Positions 35,777 to 44,703 are shown, counted from the first letter of the stretch. The stretch: 64,000 bases of DNA from Nocardia cyriacigeorgica GUH-2 (GCF_000284035.1 NC_016887.1:1240001-1304000), one strand, 5' to 3'. A program made the numbers and translations. The notes: generated by a model from the letters alone, not told the origin.

Positions 35777-36715
35777 GTGTCGAACCCGTATGACGGTAGT
35801 AAGAATGGGCGTCCGATCGGACTGTCGAAGGAACCGCCGGCGAGTCCGGCCGATGCCGGTTCCGGGCAGCAGCCGAATCAGCCGGGGAGCGATCCGGGTG
35901 CGACGGTCGTTGTGAATCCGGCACCTGGCGTGAATCATCCGCCTGCCGCGCCCGCATATGGACACCCATCGCCGCCGTACGGCGTTCCGCCTGCGGCCCC
36001 GGGTGCCGGGTACCCTGCCGTCCCGCCGGTGGCGCCGTATGCGGCTGCGCCGTACGGATATTCGGCTCCGCCGCCGGTCCACTCGGCACCGCCGCCGGGG
36101 TATGGGATGGCGCCCGGATACGCTCCGAGCCGCACGCCGAAGTGGTTGATCATCTCGGCGATCGGTGTGGTCGTCGTGCTGGGTGGAGCGCTGATCGGGC
36201 TGCGCCTGTTTGTATCGTCCATGGCTGCCGAGTCGGAGGATTCCGGGCCGCTGGCGTATCCTGCGGTCGGCACCTGCATCGACCATCACGGCGGTGATGT
36301 CATGCACGAGGCCATCCCAGCGCTGGACTGTGCGAATCCTGCTGCGACGAAGAAGATCGTGGCGTCGGAGATCGTCACCGACACCGATCGGGAGGTCCAG
36401 TGCACCGACATCCAGAGCCTGATCATCACGACCGGCAAGCATCACGGTGACATCGTCACCGCACATTCGTGCGCCGCGCCCAACGTGATCATCGGACACT
36501 GCTACCAGGCATCGATCCGTGATTACACCTATGACCCGGCGTGCACCGACGGTTCCGCGCGGTTCGACCGCATTGTCCGTGGAGTGCAGGACACCGAGGT
36601 CTGTGAGACGCCCACCGAGGACGCCGGACGCCGGATGGACATGATCCTGATCGGCAAGTTCCACTTCGTCCACAAGGAAGAGAACGCGACCTACTGCTTC
36701 GCGCTGCCGAACTGA
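35777..36715 (+). CDS. Proline-rich single-pass membrane protein with Cys-rich extracellular domain
   Basis: 312 residues. Residues 1-120 are Pro/Ala/Gly/Tyr rich and probably cytosolic. One membrane helix follows (about 126-148, WLIISAIGVVVVLGGALIGL). The extracytoplasmic domain of about 160 residues has at least eight cysteines (for example VGTCIDHH, ALDCAN, VQCTD, HSCAAP, GHCYQ, DPACTD, EVCETP, TYCFAL), so several disulfides are likely. GTG at 35777 has GGGGG 5 nt upstream. It resembles LppU/SCO3402-like actinobacterial envelope proteins in layout only; no function can be assigned. Directly behind the rRNA terminator. Confidence 0.8.
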   Translation: MSNPYDGSKNGRPIGLSKEPPASPADAGSGQQPNQPGSDPGATVVVNPAPGVNHPPAAPAYGHPSPPYGVPPAAPGAGYPAVPPVAPYAAAPYGYSAPPPVHSAPPPGYGMAPGYAPSRTPKWLIISAIGVVVVLGGALIGLRLFVSSMAAESEDSGPLAYPAVGTCIDHHGGDVMHEAIPALDCANPAATKKIVASEIVTDTDREVQCTDIQSLIITTGKHHGDIVTAHSCAAPNVIIGHCYQASIRDYTYDPACTDGSARFDRIVRGVQDTEVCETPTEDAGRRMDMILIGKFHFVHKEENATYCFALPN

Positions 36716-36756
36716 CCGGGCACCGAGCCCGTTCGATCGGCACCGAGCGCGCCCCC

Positions 36757-36762
36757 TACACT
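36757..36762 (+). promoter_or_regulatory. Candidate -10 of leaderless nucS mRNA
   Basis: TACACT 7 nt before GTG 36770, with no ribosome-binding sequence between. Confidence 0.5.
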
Positions 36763-36769
36763 CGTCCCG

Positions 36770-37444
36770 GTGCGCCTCGTGATTGCTCGCTGTCAGGTCG
36801 ACTACGTCGGTCGGCTCACCGCTCATCTGCCGATGGCCAAGAGGCTGTTGCTGATGAAGGCGGACGGGTCGGTGCTGGTGCATTCGGACGGCGGGTCCTA
36901 CAAGCCGTTGAACTGGATGAGTCCGCCGTGCTGGATGGAGGAGCGCAACGGCGACGGGGCGGCTGCGCTGTGGGTGGTCACCAACAAGGCCGGCGAGGAG
37001 CTGCGGATCACCGTCGAGGAGATCGAGCACGATTCCAAGCATGAGCTCGGGGTGGACCCCGGTCTGGTGAAAGACGGTGTGGAGGCTCATCTTCAGGAGC
37101 TGCTGGCCGAGCACGTGCAGACCCTCGGCCCCGGTTACACGCTGATCCGGCGCGAGTACATGACGGCGATCGGACCGGTGGATCTGCTGTGCCGCGACGC
37201 CGACGGCGCGACGGTCGCGGTGGAGATCAAGCGGCGCGGGGAGATCGACGGCGTCGAACAGCTCACCCGCTACCTCGAACTGCTCAACCGAGATCCGCTG
37301 CTGGCTCCGGTCGCGGGGGTGTTCGCGGCGCAACAGATCAAGCCGCAGGCCCGCACGCTCGCCGAGGACCGTGGAATCCGATGCCTGACGCTGGATTACG
37401 ATGCCCTGCGCGGCACGGAGAGCAACGAGTTCCGGCTCTTCTAA
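36770..37444 (+). CDS. nucS: Mismatch-specific endonuclease NucS/EndoMS
   Basis: Cuts both strands at DNA mismatches and provides mismatch repair in actinobacteria that lack MutS/MutL. 224 residues. N-terminal dimer/DNA-binding domain (about 1-110) and C-terminal PD-(D/E)XK nuclease domain with D138 in [10 protein letters not shown] and E152-x-K154 in [12 protein letters not shown]. The C-terminus ends SNEFRLF, in line with the reported short beta-clamp-binding tail. Position matches Rv1321. A small zinc-finger gene follows after 9 nt. Confidence 0.96.
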   Translation: MRLVIARCQVDYVGRLTAHLPMAKRLLLMKADGSVLVHSDGGSYKPLNWMSPPCWMEERNGDGAAALWVVTNKAGEELRITVEEIEHDSKHELGVDPGLVKDGVEAHLQELLAEHVQTLGPGYTLIRREYMTAIGPVDLLCRDADGATVAVEIKRRGEIDGVEQLTRYLELLNRDPLLAPVAGVFAAQQIKPQARTLAEDRGIRCLTLDYDALRGTESNEFRLF

Positions 37445-37453
37445 GCTGGAACC

Positions 37454-37753
37454 ATGCCTCGCCGTAAACCGCGTCCAGCGCGCCGGACGGATGCGCCGTC
37501 CGAGCGCCCGCTGGGCGATGTGTTCGGGCGTACCGAACCCGGGCCCGGCGACGAGATGTACGTGGTGCGCACCATCCCTGGTACGCGCGCGGTGAAGACG
37601 TATCGGTGTCCGGGGTGCGACCACGAGATCATGCCCGGTGTCGCGCATATCGTCGCGTGGCCGGCCTATGGCGGCGAGGACGACCGCAGGCACTGGCATC
37701 GCGGCTGCTGGAACGGCAGGCGGACGCGAGGCATCACGCGGCGCTGGTCCTGA
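37454..37753 (+). CDS. Small zinc-finger protein next to nucS
   Basis: 99 residues, strongly basic at both ends. C52-x2-C55 (YRCPGCDHE) and H82-x2-C85 (RHWHRGCW) form a likely treble-clef or zinc-ribbon site. The segment GDEMYVVRTIPGTRAVKTY precedes it. The homologous mycobacterial gene also follows nucS, and some annotations call it ATP/GTP-binding without visible motifs. Nine nt after nucS, so co-transcribed; a role in DNA handling is inferred from that only. Confidence 0.85.
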   Translation: MPRRKPRPARRTDAPSERPLGDVFGRTEPGPGDEMYVVRTIPGTRAVKTYRCPGCDHEIMPGVAHIVAWPAYGGEDDRRHWHRGCWNGRRTRGITRRWS

Positions 37754-37768
37754 AGCGACCGATCGCGC

Positions 37769-38557
37769 TCAACGCCGTGCCGCGCGCAGACGCAGGATGT
37801 GCGCGGTCTGCTCGTCGGCGGGCAGGAAGGCCTCGAGCTGGAGTTCGGCGACGGTGACGTCGGTGGCGGTGGCGAACGAGGTGAGCGTGGTGATCAGGCG
37901 CAGCTCGCCATCCACGCTGCGCAGGTGCAGTGGGACGGCGAAGCCGAGATGGCCGGGGCCGGGGGTGGCGGCGGGCAGGTAGCCCGACAGTTCCGTGATC
38001 AGGGCCTCGACAGCGGGGTCGGGGGTGCGGGCCGCGCGGCTGCGCAAGGAGTCGACGATATGCCTGCCCCATTCCGGCAGGTTGATGACGCGGGGTGCGA
38101 CGCCGTCGGGGTGCAGGGCCAACCGCAGGACATTGATCGGTGCGCGTAGCAGGTGGTCGGCGACGCCCTCGGTGAACAGGTCGAACGCGGCGTTGGCGGT
38201 GACCAGCTCGCCGCGTGGGCGTGCGACGAGCGCCGGGTAGGGCAGGTGCCCATCGAGGACCGCGGCCAGCGCCTCGCGGATCGGCGCCAACTCGGGTGCG
38301 GCCAGATCGCTTTCCGGGAACACCGGCGCGAAACCTGCGGACAGCAGCAGGTTGTTGCGATCCCGCAGGGGCAGCTCGAGGGATTCGGCAAGGCGGACGA
38401 CCATGGTGCGGCCCGGCTGGGACCGCCCCTGCTCGAGGAAGCTCACGTAGCGCTGACTCGTCTCGGCGCGAATCGCCAGTTCGAGCTGGCTGACCCGGCG
38501 CAGCGTGCGCCAATGCCGCAATTGGGGGCCGAATGCGGCGGTCTGCGCGGTAGTCAT
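37769..38557 (-). CDS. XRE-type regulator with MmyB-like C-terminal domain (first copy)
   Basis: 262 residues. N-terminal XRE helix-turn-helix (about 8-65): LRHWRTLRRVSQLELAIRAE then TSQRYVSFLEQGRSQPGR. The C-terminal domain (about 85-260) has the MmyB-like ligand-binding pattern PYPALVARPRGELVTANAAF and RLALHPDGVAPRVINL. Members commonly control an adjacent oxidoreductase. It is divergent from a SnoaL-like gene and an MDR oxidoreductase with 132 nt between, which holds a nested dyad. Convergent with the zinc-finger gene (15 nt apart). Confidence 0.88.
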   Translation of the reverse strand: MTTAQTAAFGPQLRHWRTLRRVSQLELAIRAETSQRYVSFLEQGRSQPGRTMVVRLAESLELPLRDRNNLLLSAGFAPVFPESDLAAPELAPIREALAAVLDGHLPYPALVARPRGELVTANAAFDLFTEGVADHLLRAPINVLRLALHPDGVAPRVINLPEWGRHIVDSLRSRAARTPDPAVEALITELSGYLPAATPGPGHLGFAVPLHLRSVDGELRLITTLTSFATATDVTVAELQLEAFLPADEQTAHILRLRAARR

Positions 38558-38620
38558 GGTGCGAGTCAACCCGGTGCGGGCACCGCGCGCCATTCCCGCC
38601 AGGGTATGAATCGAGGTGCG

Positions 38621-38669
38621 CGAACGCGGGCGGTGTCATTCCCCGCGGGGAATCGCGGTACGGCGTTCG
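38621..38669. promoter_or_regulatory. Nested inverted repeats, candidate operator
   Basis: A perfect 16-bp palindrome ATTCCCCGCGGGGAAT (38638-38653) is flanked at equal distance by CGAACGC (38621-38627) and GCGTTCG (38663-38669). Lies between the XRE gene and its divergent neighbours, just ahead of CAGAGT (38676-38681), a weak -10 candidate 8 nt before the ATG at 38690. Confidence 0.55.
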
Positions 38670-38689
38670 CCTCGGCAGAGTTTGCCGCC

Positions 38690-39115
38690 ATGAGCACCGA
38701 TGACATCGCTACCCGTTATGTAGCCCTCTGGAACGAAGCCGAGCCCACCGCTCGCCGAACCCGGATCGAAGAGCTGTTCGCCGTCGACGGCATGCAGGTC
38801 CTGGTCGACCCCCCGGCCGAAGCCCGCAAGGCCGCTGCCGAACTGGCGATCCCCGCGCCACCGCTCGGCGTGCACGGCTACGACGCGCTCGACCGCCGGG
38901 TCACTCGAGCGTATGAAATGTTCCTCGCCAGCGGCGAATACGTCTTCGCCGCGGCCGGACCCGCTGTCGAACTGCCGGCGAACACCGTCGGCGTCGCCTG
39001 GACGATGAACCGCCGCGACGACGGTACGCCCCAGGGCGGTGGTTTCGATCTGCTCGCACTCGATGCCGACGGCCGGATCGTCTCCGATCACCAGTTCATC
39101 GAGGGGTCGCGGTGA
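38690..39115 (+). CDS. SnoaL/NTF2-like protein
   Basis: 141 residues. Begins MSTDDIATRYVALWNEAEPT with the usual NTF2-like start (RYVALWNEAD type), followed by RRTRIEELFAVDG and ends DGRIVSDHQFIEGSR. The fold forms a small cup used for cyclase or isomerase activity, or for binding hydrophobic ligands. The stop TGA overlaps the GTG of the oxidoreductase gene (GTGA), so the two are coupled. Divergent from the XRE regulator, which likely controls both. Confidence 0.85.
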   Translation: MSTDDIATRYVALWNEAEPTARRTRIEELFAVDGMQVLVDPPAEARKAAAELAIPAPPLGVHGYDALDRRVTRAYEMFLASGEYVFAAAGPAVELPANTVGVAWTMNRRDDGTPQGGGFDLLALDADGRIVSDHQFIEGSR

Positions 39116-40125
39116 ATGCCCTGGCCTATCGGGCGGATCCGCGGCACGGCCTCACCGTAGGCGCCCAGCGGCGGCCTGAACCCGGCCCACACCAAGTGGT
39201 CGTCCGGGTCCGCGCGGCCTCGCTGAACCGGCGTGACCTGATGCTGCTCGACAGCACCTATCCGCTGCCGCTCACGCCGGACACCATTCCGTTGTGCGAC
39301 GGCGTCGGTGAGGTGATCGCGCTGGGCGAAGGTGTCACCCGCGCCGCGCTCGGTGATCGGGTCACCGCGAGCTACTTCGTGCATTGGGTCGACGGGCCGC
39401 AGACTCCGGCGCTGGCGGCCGAACAGTACGGCGCCAACCGCGATGGCTTCCTCGCCACGTACGCGACGGTGGAAGAGGATTCGGTCGTGCACGTGCCCGA
39501 GCATTTGACCGACGCCGAGGCGGCCACGCTGAGCTGCGCAGGTCTGGTGGCCTGGTCGGCGCTCACCACTGCGGCGCCGGTGGTTCCGGGCGATCGGGTC
39601 CTCACGGTCGGCAGCGGCGCGGTCGCGCTGTTCACGATCCAGTTCGCGAAGATTCTGGGCGCCGAGGTCATCGCAATCACCTCGAATCCGGCCAAGGCAC
39701 AGCGACTGCGTGCACTCGGGGCGGACACGGTGCTCGACCGGAACGTCACGCCGGCCTGGGGCGAGGCCGTACTCGCCATGACCGGCGGGCACGGTGTCGA
39801 GCACATTGTCGACGCCGTCGGGCTGCCGACTCTGGAGCAGTCGGTTCGGGCCGGCGCCTACAACGCGACGGTGACGATGATCGGCGCGATGATGCCGGAA
39901 CCGGGAACCAGGCTGCCGGTCAACCCCTTCGGTTCGTCATACCTGTCGATACGACGGATCGCAGTGGGCAGCCGGGCCGACTTCGAGGCGATGAATCGTA
40001 CGATCACCGAGCACCGGCTGCGTCCGGTGATCGACCGTGAGTTCGGTTTCGACGAGGCTGCGGCCGCCTACGACCACCTGCGTTCGGGCGCGGCGTTCGG
40101 CAAGGTGGTGGTCGCGGTGGGTTGA
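39112..40125 (+). CDS. Medium-chain (MDR) NAD(P)-dependent alcohol dehydrogenase, zinc-independent type
   Basis: 337 residues. GroES-like N-domain with RAASLNRRDLMLLDSTYPLP and IPLCDGVGEVIALGEGV, then a Rossmann domain beginning LTVGSGAVALFTIQFAKILGAEVIAI. The usual catalytic-zinc cysteine is absent (CDGVGE replaces GHE-type ligands), which fits the quinone-oxidoreductase branch. Substrate unknown. Coupled to the SnoaL-like gene by a 4-nt overlap. Confidence 0.9.
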   Translation: MNALAYRADPRHGLTVGAQRRPEPGPHQVVVRVRAASLNRRDLMLLDSTYPLPLTPDTIPLCDGVGEVIALGEGVTRAALGDRVTASYFVHWVDGPQTPALAAEQYGANRDGFLATYATVEEDSVVHVPEHLTDAEAATLSCAGLVAWSALTTAAPVVPGDRVLTVGSGAVALFTIQFAKILGAEVIAITSNPAKAQRLRALGADTVLDRNVTPAWGEAVLAMTGGHGVEHIVDAVGLPTLEQSVRAGAYNATVTMIGAMMPEPGTRLPVNPFGSSYLSIRRIAVGSRADFEAMNRTITEHRLRPVIDREFGFDEAAAAYDHLRSGAAFGKVVVAVG

Positions 40126-40176
40126 GCAGTCAGCACATCGCCCCCGCCCGGGGCCGACCAGGCCACACATACGAGG

Positions 40177-40203
40177 AAGGCCGCCCCCATGGGGGCGGCC
40201 TTC
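40177..40203. terminator. Bidirectional terminator between convergent genes
   Basis: Perfect palindrome AAGGCCGCCCCC-AT-GGGGGCGGCCTT (13-bp stem) between the oxidoreductase (plus) and the DivIVA-like gene (minus). Confidence 0.8.
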
Positions 40204-40244
40204 GGTGCTGATGGTGTTCTGTCGCCGCGCGGGCCCGAAATCAG

Positions 40245-41252
40245 TTAGTTGCTGATCTCGGCGTTCTCACGCTCTTCGTCGACCACGTCGTCTTCTTCGT
40301 TCGTGACCTCGGGGATGGCCTTGGTGCGCGAACCCGTGACGGACTTGGTGTTGTTGCCGCTGATCGACTTGCGCTGCTGGTCGGGCACACCGTCGAGCAG
40401 TTCGCTCTCCCGGTTGACCGCGGCCAGCATCGCCGGAACCGAATCCAGCTGGCCACGGATGCCGAGCAGCTGGGCGAGCACCCGCCCGCGCAGCACGCGC
40501 ATCTCTTCGGCCAGTTCCTTGGCGTGCGCGATCTTGCGCTCGCTGGTCTGGGTGGCGGAGGTGATGAGGCGGTTGGCCTCGTCGGTGGCGTCCTTGATCC
40601 GCTGCGCGGCCTCGGCGCGGCTGGTGGCCTCGAGCTCTTCCATGGCGCGGGTGAGCTTGGTGCGGCGCTCGGCCATGGTGACTTCGAAGTCCTGCTGGGT
40701 GGCCTTGCGCTTGGCCTCGGCCTCCTTGCCGATGCGGTCGGCTTCGGCCTGGGCGGCTTCGATGATCTTGGCTGCTTCGGTGCGCGCGTTCGCCAGCGTT
40801 TGCTCGAACTCGATTTCGAGCGCTTCGCGCTTTTCCTTGGTCTCGGCGAGCAGCGACTCGTACTTGCCACGCATCTCGGTGGCCTGCTGCTCGGCGATCG
40901 ACACCATTTCCGCGGCCTCGGCCTGCGCCAGGGCGCGGACCTCGGACGCCTCGTCGGAGGCCAGTCGCAGCATGCGAGAAATACGGTCGCTCATGCCTTC
41001 CGCGGTGGTCGGCGGCACGGACAGCCGGTCGACCTCCTTGCGGAGCTCATCGATCTCGTCGCGCGCGTCCTCGAGCTGGCTCGCAAGGTTACGAGCCTGC
41101 GCGGCGGCCGCGTCACGATCGGTAGCGGTGACCCTCAGTTCGGCATCGAAGCGGTCGAAATAGTTACGCACCTCGTCTTGCGCATAACCCTTGCGCACAA
41201 CGGTGAAGGGCAGTGCAACGAAGCGATTGCGATCGGACTCAGGTGACGACAT
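40245..41252 (-). CDS. DivIVA-domain coiled-coil protein
   Basis: 335 residues. The N-terminus FVALPFTVVRKGYAQDEVRNYFDRFD has the DivIVA membrane-curvature signature (F/G-Y-x2-DEV). Then comes almost continuous Ala/Glu/Arg/Lys-rich coiled coil to about residue 280 and an acidic tail EEDDVVDEERENAEISN. Distinct from Wag31 in length; related proteins act at poles or septum in actinobacteria. Role in polar growth or envelope assembly is inferred. ATG 41252 is preceded 7 nt upstream by TAGTTT. Confidence 0.88.
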   Translation of the reverse strand: MSSPESDRNRFVALPFTVVRKGYAQDEVRNYFDRFDAELRVTATDRDAAAAQARNLASQLEDARDEIDELRKEVDRLSVPPTTAEGMSDRISRMLRLASDEASEVRALAQAEAAEMVSIAEQQATEMRGKYESLLAETKEKREALEIEFEQTLANARTEAAKIIEAAQAEADRIGKEAEAKRKATQQDFEVTMAERRTKLTRAMEELEATSRAEAAQRIKDATDEANRLITSATQTSERKIAHAKELAEEMRVLRGRVLAQLLGIRGQLDSVPAMLAAVNRESELLDGVPDQQRKSISGNNTKSVTGSRTKAIPEVTNEEDDVVDEERENAEISN

Positions 41253-41259
41253 GGCCAAC

Positions 41260-41265
41260 AAACTA
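41260..41265 (-). promoter_or_regulatory. Candidate -10 of leaderless DivIVA-like mRNA
   Basis: On the minus strand TAGTTT lies 7 nt before the ATG at 41252; no ribosome-binding sequence. Confidence 0.45.
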
Positions 41266-41338
41266 CAGCCTGATCCGGGTGCATGGTGAGTCGACTGCGA
41301 ATGTCATCGCAACGAGATCTTCCCGCCCGATCTTGGTA

Positions 41339-41812
41339 CTAGTGCGTAACATTCGGGTTCGGCTCCACCAACTCCACCAGCACACCACCAGCATCCTTCG
41401 GATGCACGAAATTGATGCTGGACCCGGCGGTTCCGGCGCGCGGGGCGTCGTAGAGCAAACGCAGGCCGCGGCTGCGCAGATGTGCGGAAACCGCCTCGAT
41501 ATCGGTGACCCGGTAGGCCAGCTGCTGCAGGCCGGGACCGCTGCGCTCGATGAACTTGGCGATGGTGGAGGTCTCGTCCAGCGGGGCCAGCAACTGCAAG
41601 GCAGTCGCGTCGTCGGCGGCCGCCGGGCACGACAGCATGGCCTCCTGCACGCCCTGTGCCTCGTTGACCTCGCGGTGGGTTTCCACCATGCCGAGATTGG
41701 TGGTGTACCAGGCGACGGCGGCGTCGAGGTCGGGCACCGCGATGCCGACGTGGTCGACGGCGACCACGTAGTCCGCGGGGATGAATTCGTTCGAGTCGGT
41801 TGCAGTGCTCAC
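41339..41812 (-). CDS. mce: Methylmalonyl-CoA epimerase
   Basis: Interconverts (S)- and (R)-methylmalonyl-CoA in propionate metabolism, upstream of the B12-dependent mutase. 157 residues, two vicinal-oxygen-chelate modules. VVAVDHVGIAVPDL gives the first metal ligand H21; the C-terminal VLVELVEP gives the glutamate ligand. The second module reads GLQQLAYRVTD, with Gln-Gln where many homologues have His-His. Divergent from a thiolase gene, as in Rv1322A-fadA4. GTG start with TACGTT 6 nt upstream. Confidence 0.9.
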   Translation of the reverse strand: MSTATDSNEFIPADYVVAVDHVGIAVPDLDAAVAWYTTNLGMVETHREVNEAQGVQEAMLSCPAAADDATALQLLAPLDETSTIAKFIERSGPGLQQLAYRVTDIEAVSAHLRSRGLRLLYDAPRAGTAGSSINFVHPKDAGGVLVELVEPNPNVTH

Positions 41813-41818
41813 GCTTCG

Positions 41819-41824
41819 AACGTA
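41819..41824 (-). promoter_or_regulatory. Candidate -10 of leaderless epimerase mRNA
   Basis: Minus-strand TACGTT 6 nt before GTG 41812; no ribosome-binding sequence. Confidence 0.45.
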
Positions 41825-41949
41825 GCGCGTACCTGCGCGGGGCCGTCGCGGCCGGACCCGCTACCGTTGAGTACGAGGCTGTCGGCGCCGCTCGCGCGCG
41901 GGCAGACGCTGATCCACGAATGCAGTGAACTGAGAAGGCGAGGCTCGTC

Positions 41950-43128
41950 GTGACCAACTCCGTGATCGTGTCCGGTGCGCGTACCCCGGTCGGCCGCCTG
42001 CTCGGCGGGTTGAAGGGCTTCAGCGGGTCGGATCTCGGCGGTTTCGCCATCAAGGCGGCGCTGGAGAAGGCCGGTGTGCGTGGTGACCAGGTCGACTACG
42101 TGATCATGGGACAGGTGCTCACCGCGGGTGCGGGCCAGATCCCGGCCCGGCAGGCGGCCGTCGCCGGCGGCATCCCGATGGATGTGCCCGCGCTGACGCT
42201 GAACAAGGTGTGCCTGTCCGGCATCAACGCCATCGCGCTGGCCGATCAGCTGATCCGGGCCGGCGAGTACGAGATCGTCGTCGCCGGTGGCCAGGAGTCG
42301 ATGAGCCAGGCGCCGCATCTGCTGGAGAAGAGCCGCGAGGGCTTCAAGTACGGCGATGTGACCCTGCGCGACCACATGGCCTTCGACGGACTGCACGACA
42401 TCTTCACCGACCAGGCGATGGGTGCGCTCACCGAAACCCGCAACGACGCCGACACGATCAGCCGCGAGGACCAGGACGCGTTCGCGGCGGCCTCGCACCA
42501 GCGCGCGGCCGCGGCCTGGAAGAACGGCGTGTTCGACGACGAGGTCGTCCCGGTGGCGGTGCCGCAGCGCAAGGGCGATCCGATCATGATCACCGAGGAC
42601 GAGGGCATCCGCGCCGACACCACCGCCGAATCGCTGGCCAAGCTGCGCCCGGCGTTCCGCAAGGACGGCACCATCACCGCCGGTTCGGCCTCGCAGATCT
42701 CCGACGGCGCCGCCGCGGTCGTGGTGATGAGCAAGACCAAGGCCGAGGAGCTGGGGCTGAGCTGGATCGCCGAGATCGGCGCCGCGGGCGTGGTGGCCGG
42801 TCCGGATTCGACCTTGCAGGATCAGCCCGCCAACGCCATCGCCAAGGCGTGCGCCAAGCAGGGCATCGAGCCGTCGGAGCTGGATCTGGTGGAGATCAAC
42901 GAGGCGTTCGCCGCGGTCGGTATCGCCTCCACCCGCAAGCTGGGCATCGATCCGGAGAAGGTGAACGTCAACGGTGGCGCCATCGCCATCGGTCACCCGC
43001 TGGGCATGTCCGGTGCGCGCATCGTGCTGCACCTGGCGCTGGAGCTGAAGCGCCGCGGTGGTGGCGTGGGTGCGGCCGCGCTGTGCGGTGGCGGTGGTCA
43101 GGGTGACGCGCTGATCATCAAGGTGTAG
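41950..43128 (+). CDS. Acetyl-CoA C-acetyltransferase (thiolase)
   Basis: Condenses or splits acetoacetyl-CoA. 392 residues. Nucleophile C88 in [15 protein letters not shown]349 in [14 protein letters not shown] and second cysteine C379 in [11 protein letters not shown]-terminus [11 protein letters not shown] is standard. GTG has GAGG 7 nt upstream. Matches fadA4 (Rv1323) in position, divergent from the epimerase. Confidence 0.95.
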   Translation: MTNSVIVSGARTPVGRLLGGLKGFSGSDLGGFAIKAALEKAGVRGDQVDYVIMGQVLTAGAGQIPARQAAVAGGIPMDVPALTLNKVCLSGINAIALADQLIRAGEYEIVVAGGQESMSQAPHLLEKSREGFKYGDVTLRDHMAFDGLHDIFTDQAMGALTETRNDADTISREDQDAFAAASHQRAAAAWKNGVFDDEVVPVAVPQRKGDPIMITEDEGIRADTTAESLAKLRPAFRKDGTITAGSASQISDGAAAVVVMSKTKAEELGLSWIAEIGAAGVVAGPDSTLQDQPANAIAKACAKQGIEPSELDLVEINEAFAAVGIASTRKLGIDPEKVNVNGGAIAIGHPLGMSGARIVLHLALELKRRGGGVGAAALCGGGGQGDALIIKV

Positions 43129-43312
43129 TTCGTCCGGATGCGCCGGCGTGCCCGAGGGTGCGCCGGCGCTGTTCGATTACGGGCCTCGAAGCCGCGTGTC
43201 CGTTCTGTGCGTACCTCCGCATTCGCTCCGGCCATGCGCGGTCTATGGGCGGACTGCGTCCGGCAGCATCGTTTGTGACCGGTTCAACTACGACCCGTCG
43301 TAGTGCATGCGG

Positions 43313-43318
43313 CACAAT
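43313..43318 (+). promoter_or_regulatory. Candidate -10 of the DUF3817 gene (CANNNT type)
   Basis: CACAAT 7 nt before ATG 43326. Spacing as in the TANNNT set; weaker because of the first base. Confidence 0.3.
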
Positions 43319-43325
43319 GGGGGCC

Positions 43326-43688
43326 ATGGGTTCTTACGATCTGCGTACCGTCGCGGGCAGGTTCCGGTTCTTCGCCATCCTCGAGGCGGTGTCGTGGGCC
43401 GGCCTGCTGATCGGCATGGCGTTCAAGTACATCCCCGACCCGGGCAACGAGATCGGCGTGAAGATCTTCGGCCCGGTGCACGGCGGCATCTTCATCCTGT
43501 TCGTGCTGAGCGCGCTGCTGGCCTCGCGTGAGCTGAACTGGAACTGGAAGACCACCGTGCTGGCGCTGGCCTCCAGCATTCCGCCGTTCTGCACGGTGAT
43601 CTTCGAGATCTGGGCGGTGCGCACCGGCAAGCTCGAGCAGACCGGCGCTGCGAGCGACGCCCCGGCACCCGCACGCGTCTCTTCGTGA
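43326..43688 (+). CDS. DUF3817 membrane protein
   Basis: 120 residues, three membrane helices: FRFFAILEAVSWAGLLIGMAF (about 12-32), HGGIFILFVLSALLAS (about 52-67) and TTVLALASSIPPFCTVIFEI (about 76-95). The core GNEIGVKIFGPVHGGIF is family-typical. Function unknown; in other actinobacteria one copy sits next to transporter genes. An in-frame ATG at 43317 is possible. 13 nt before the thioredoxin-like gene. Confidence 0.87.
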   Translation: MGSYDLRTVAGRFRFFAILEAVSWAGLLIGMAFKYIPDPGNEIGVKIFGPVHGGIFILFVLSALLASRELNWNWKTTVLALASSIPPFCTVIFEIWAVRTGKLEQTGAASDAPAPARVSS

Positions 43689-43701
43689 CAAACTGGACGT
43701 C

Positions 43702-44595
43702 GTGACTCGACCATCCGCTCGTCGTCCTTCGCCAGCCGTCGCCGCCGCCATGTCCGGTGCGGTGGATCTGTCCAGCCTGAAGCAGCCGCCCGCGGGTGCG
43801 GGCCCCGAAGGCGGATACGCGGTGACCGAGGCCGACTTCGAAACCAAGGTGCTTCGGCGTTCGACCCAGGTGCCGGTGGTGGTGGCGCTGTATTCGCAGC
43901 GCAGCCCCGGCAGCGTCGAATTGGTGCAGCTGCTGGAGCGGCTGGCCGGTGACGGCGATGGCAGCTGGGACCTGGCGACCGTCGAGGCCGAGAGCAATAT
44001 GCGGATCGTGCAGGCGTTCGGGGTGCAGGGCATCCCGACGGTGATCGCGGTCGCCGGCGGGCAGCCGCTGGCCGATTTCCAGGGTGTGCAGCCGGAGCCG
44101 CAGGTGCGCCAGTGGCTGGCCGCCGTGGTGGACGCGGTCGCGGGCAAGCTGGAAGGCGGCCCGGCCGGGCAGCCCCAGCCCGCCGAGGACCCGCGCTTCG
44201 CGACCGCCGAAGCCCTGCTGGAGCAGGGTGATCTGGCCGGTGCGGAATCGGCGTACGAGTCGATTCTGGCGGCCGAGCCGAACAACGCCGAGGCCAAGGC
44301 CGCGGTGCGGCAGGTCCGCTTCCTGGCTCGCGCCCAGCAGCTGCCGGATTCGGTGATCGCCACCGCCGACGCCGACCCGGGCAATGTCGACGCCCAGCTC
44401 GACGCCGCCGACATCGAACTGTTCCACCAGCGCCCGGAGGCGGCCTTCGATCGGCTGATCGGCGTCGTCAAGCGGACCGCGGGCGACGACCGCACCAAGG
44501 TCCGCACCCGGCTGCTGGAGTTGTTCGAGCTGTTCGACCAAGCCGAACCGTTCGTGGTGGCGGCGCGTCGCAAGCTGGCGGCCGCGCTGTACTGA
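43702..44595 (+). CDS. Thioredoxin-fold/TPR protein (YbbN-like co-chaperone)
   Basis: 297 residues. Thioredoxin fold (about 40-140) in which the redox CxxC is replaced: the strand-helix junction reads VALYSQRSPGSVELVQ, with no cysteine. cis-Pro loop VQGIPTVIAV is kept. C-terminal TPR helices (about 165-290) include LLEQGDLAGAESAYESIL. This layout matches YbbN/CnoX-type proteins that hold clients for chaperones rather than reduce disulfides. Rv1324 holds the same position in M. tuberculosis. CAAACT lies 7 nt before the GTG. Confidence 0.9.
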   Translation: MTRPSARRPSPAVAAAMSGAVDLSSLKQPPAGAGPEGGYAVTEADFETKVLRRSTQVPVVVALYSQRSPGSVELVQLLERLAGDGDGSWDLATVEAESNMRIVQAFGVQGIPTVIAVAGGQPLADFQGVQPEPQVRQWLAAVVDAVAGKLEGGPAGQPQPAEDPRFATAEALLEQGDLAGAESAYESILAAEPNNAEAKAAVRQVRFLARAQQLPDSVIATADADPGNVDAQLDAADIELFHQRPEAAFDRLIGVVKRTAGDDRTKVRTRLLELFELFDQAEPFVVAARRKLAAALY

Positions 44596-44648
44596 GCGCG
44601 ATCGGTCCGCCGCTGCGGCGGAGAGCCGTGAACGGCACAAGCGACTCG

Positions 44649-44684
44649 AACGCCCGCACTCCTGGTGGAGTGCGGGCGTTTTTT
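44649..44684. terminator. Strong intrinsic terminator between convergent genes
   Basis: AACGCCCGCACTCC-TGGT-GGAGTGCGGGCGTT followed by TTTTG. The best canonical terminator of the window; serves the YbbN-like gene and, read backwards, glgB. Confidence 0.92.
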
Positions 44685-44703
44685 GTTTCGGTGCCGTCGT
44701 CGG

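Noticed and set aside
35540..37699. 719-codon minus-strand open frame
   Set aside because: Runs antisense through 5S rRNA, its terminator, the proline-rich gene and nucS; cannot be a real gene.
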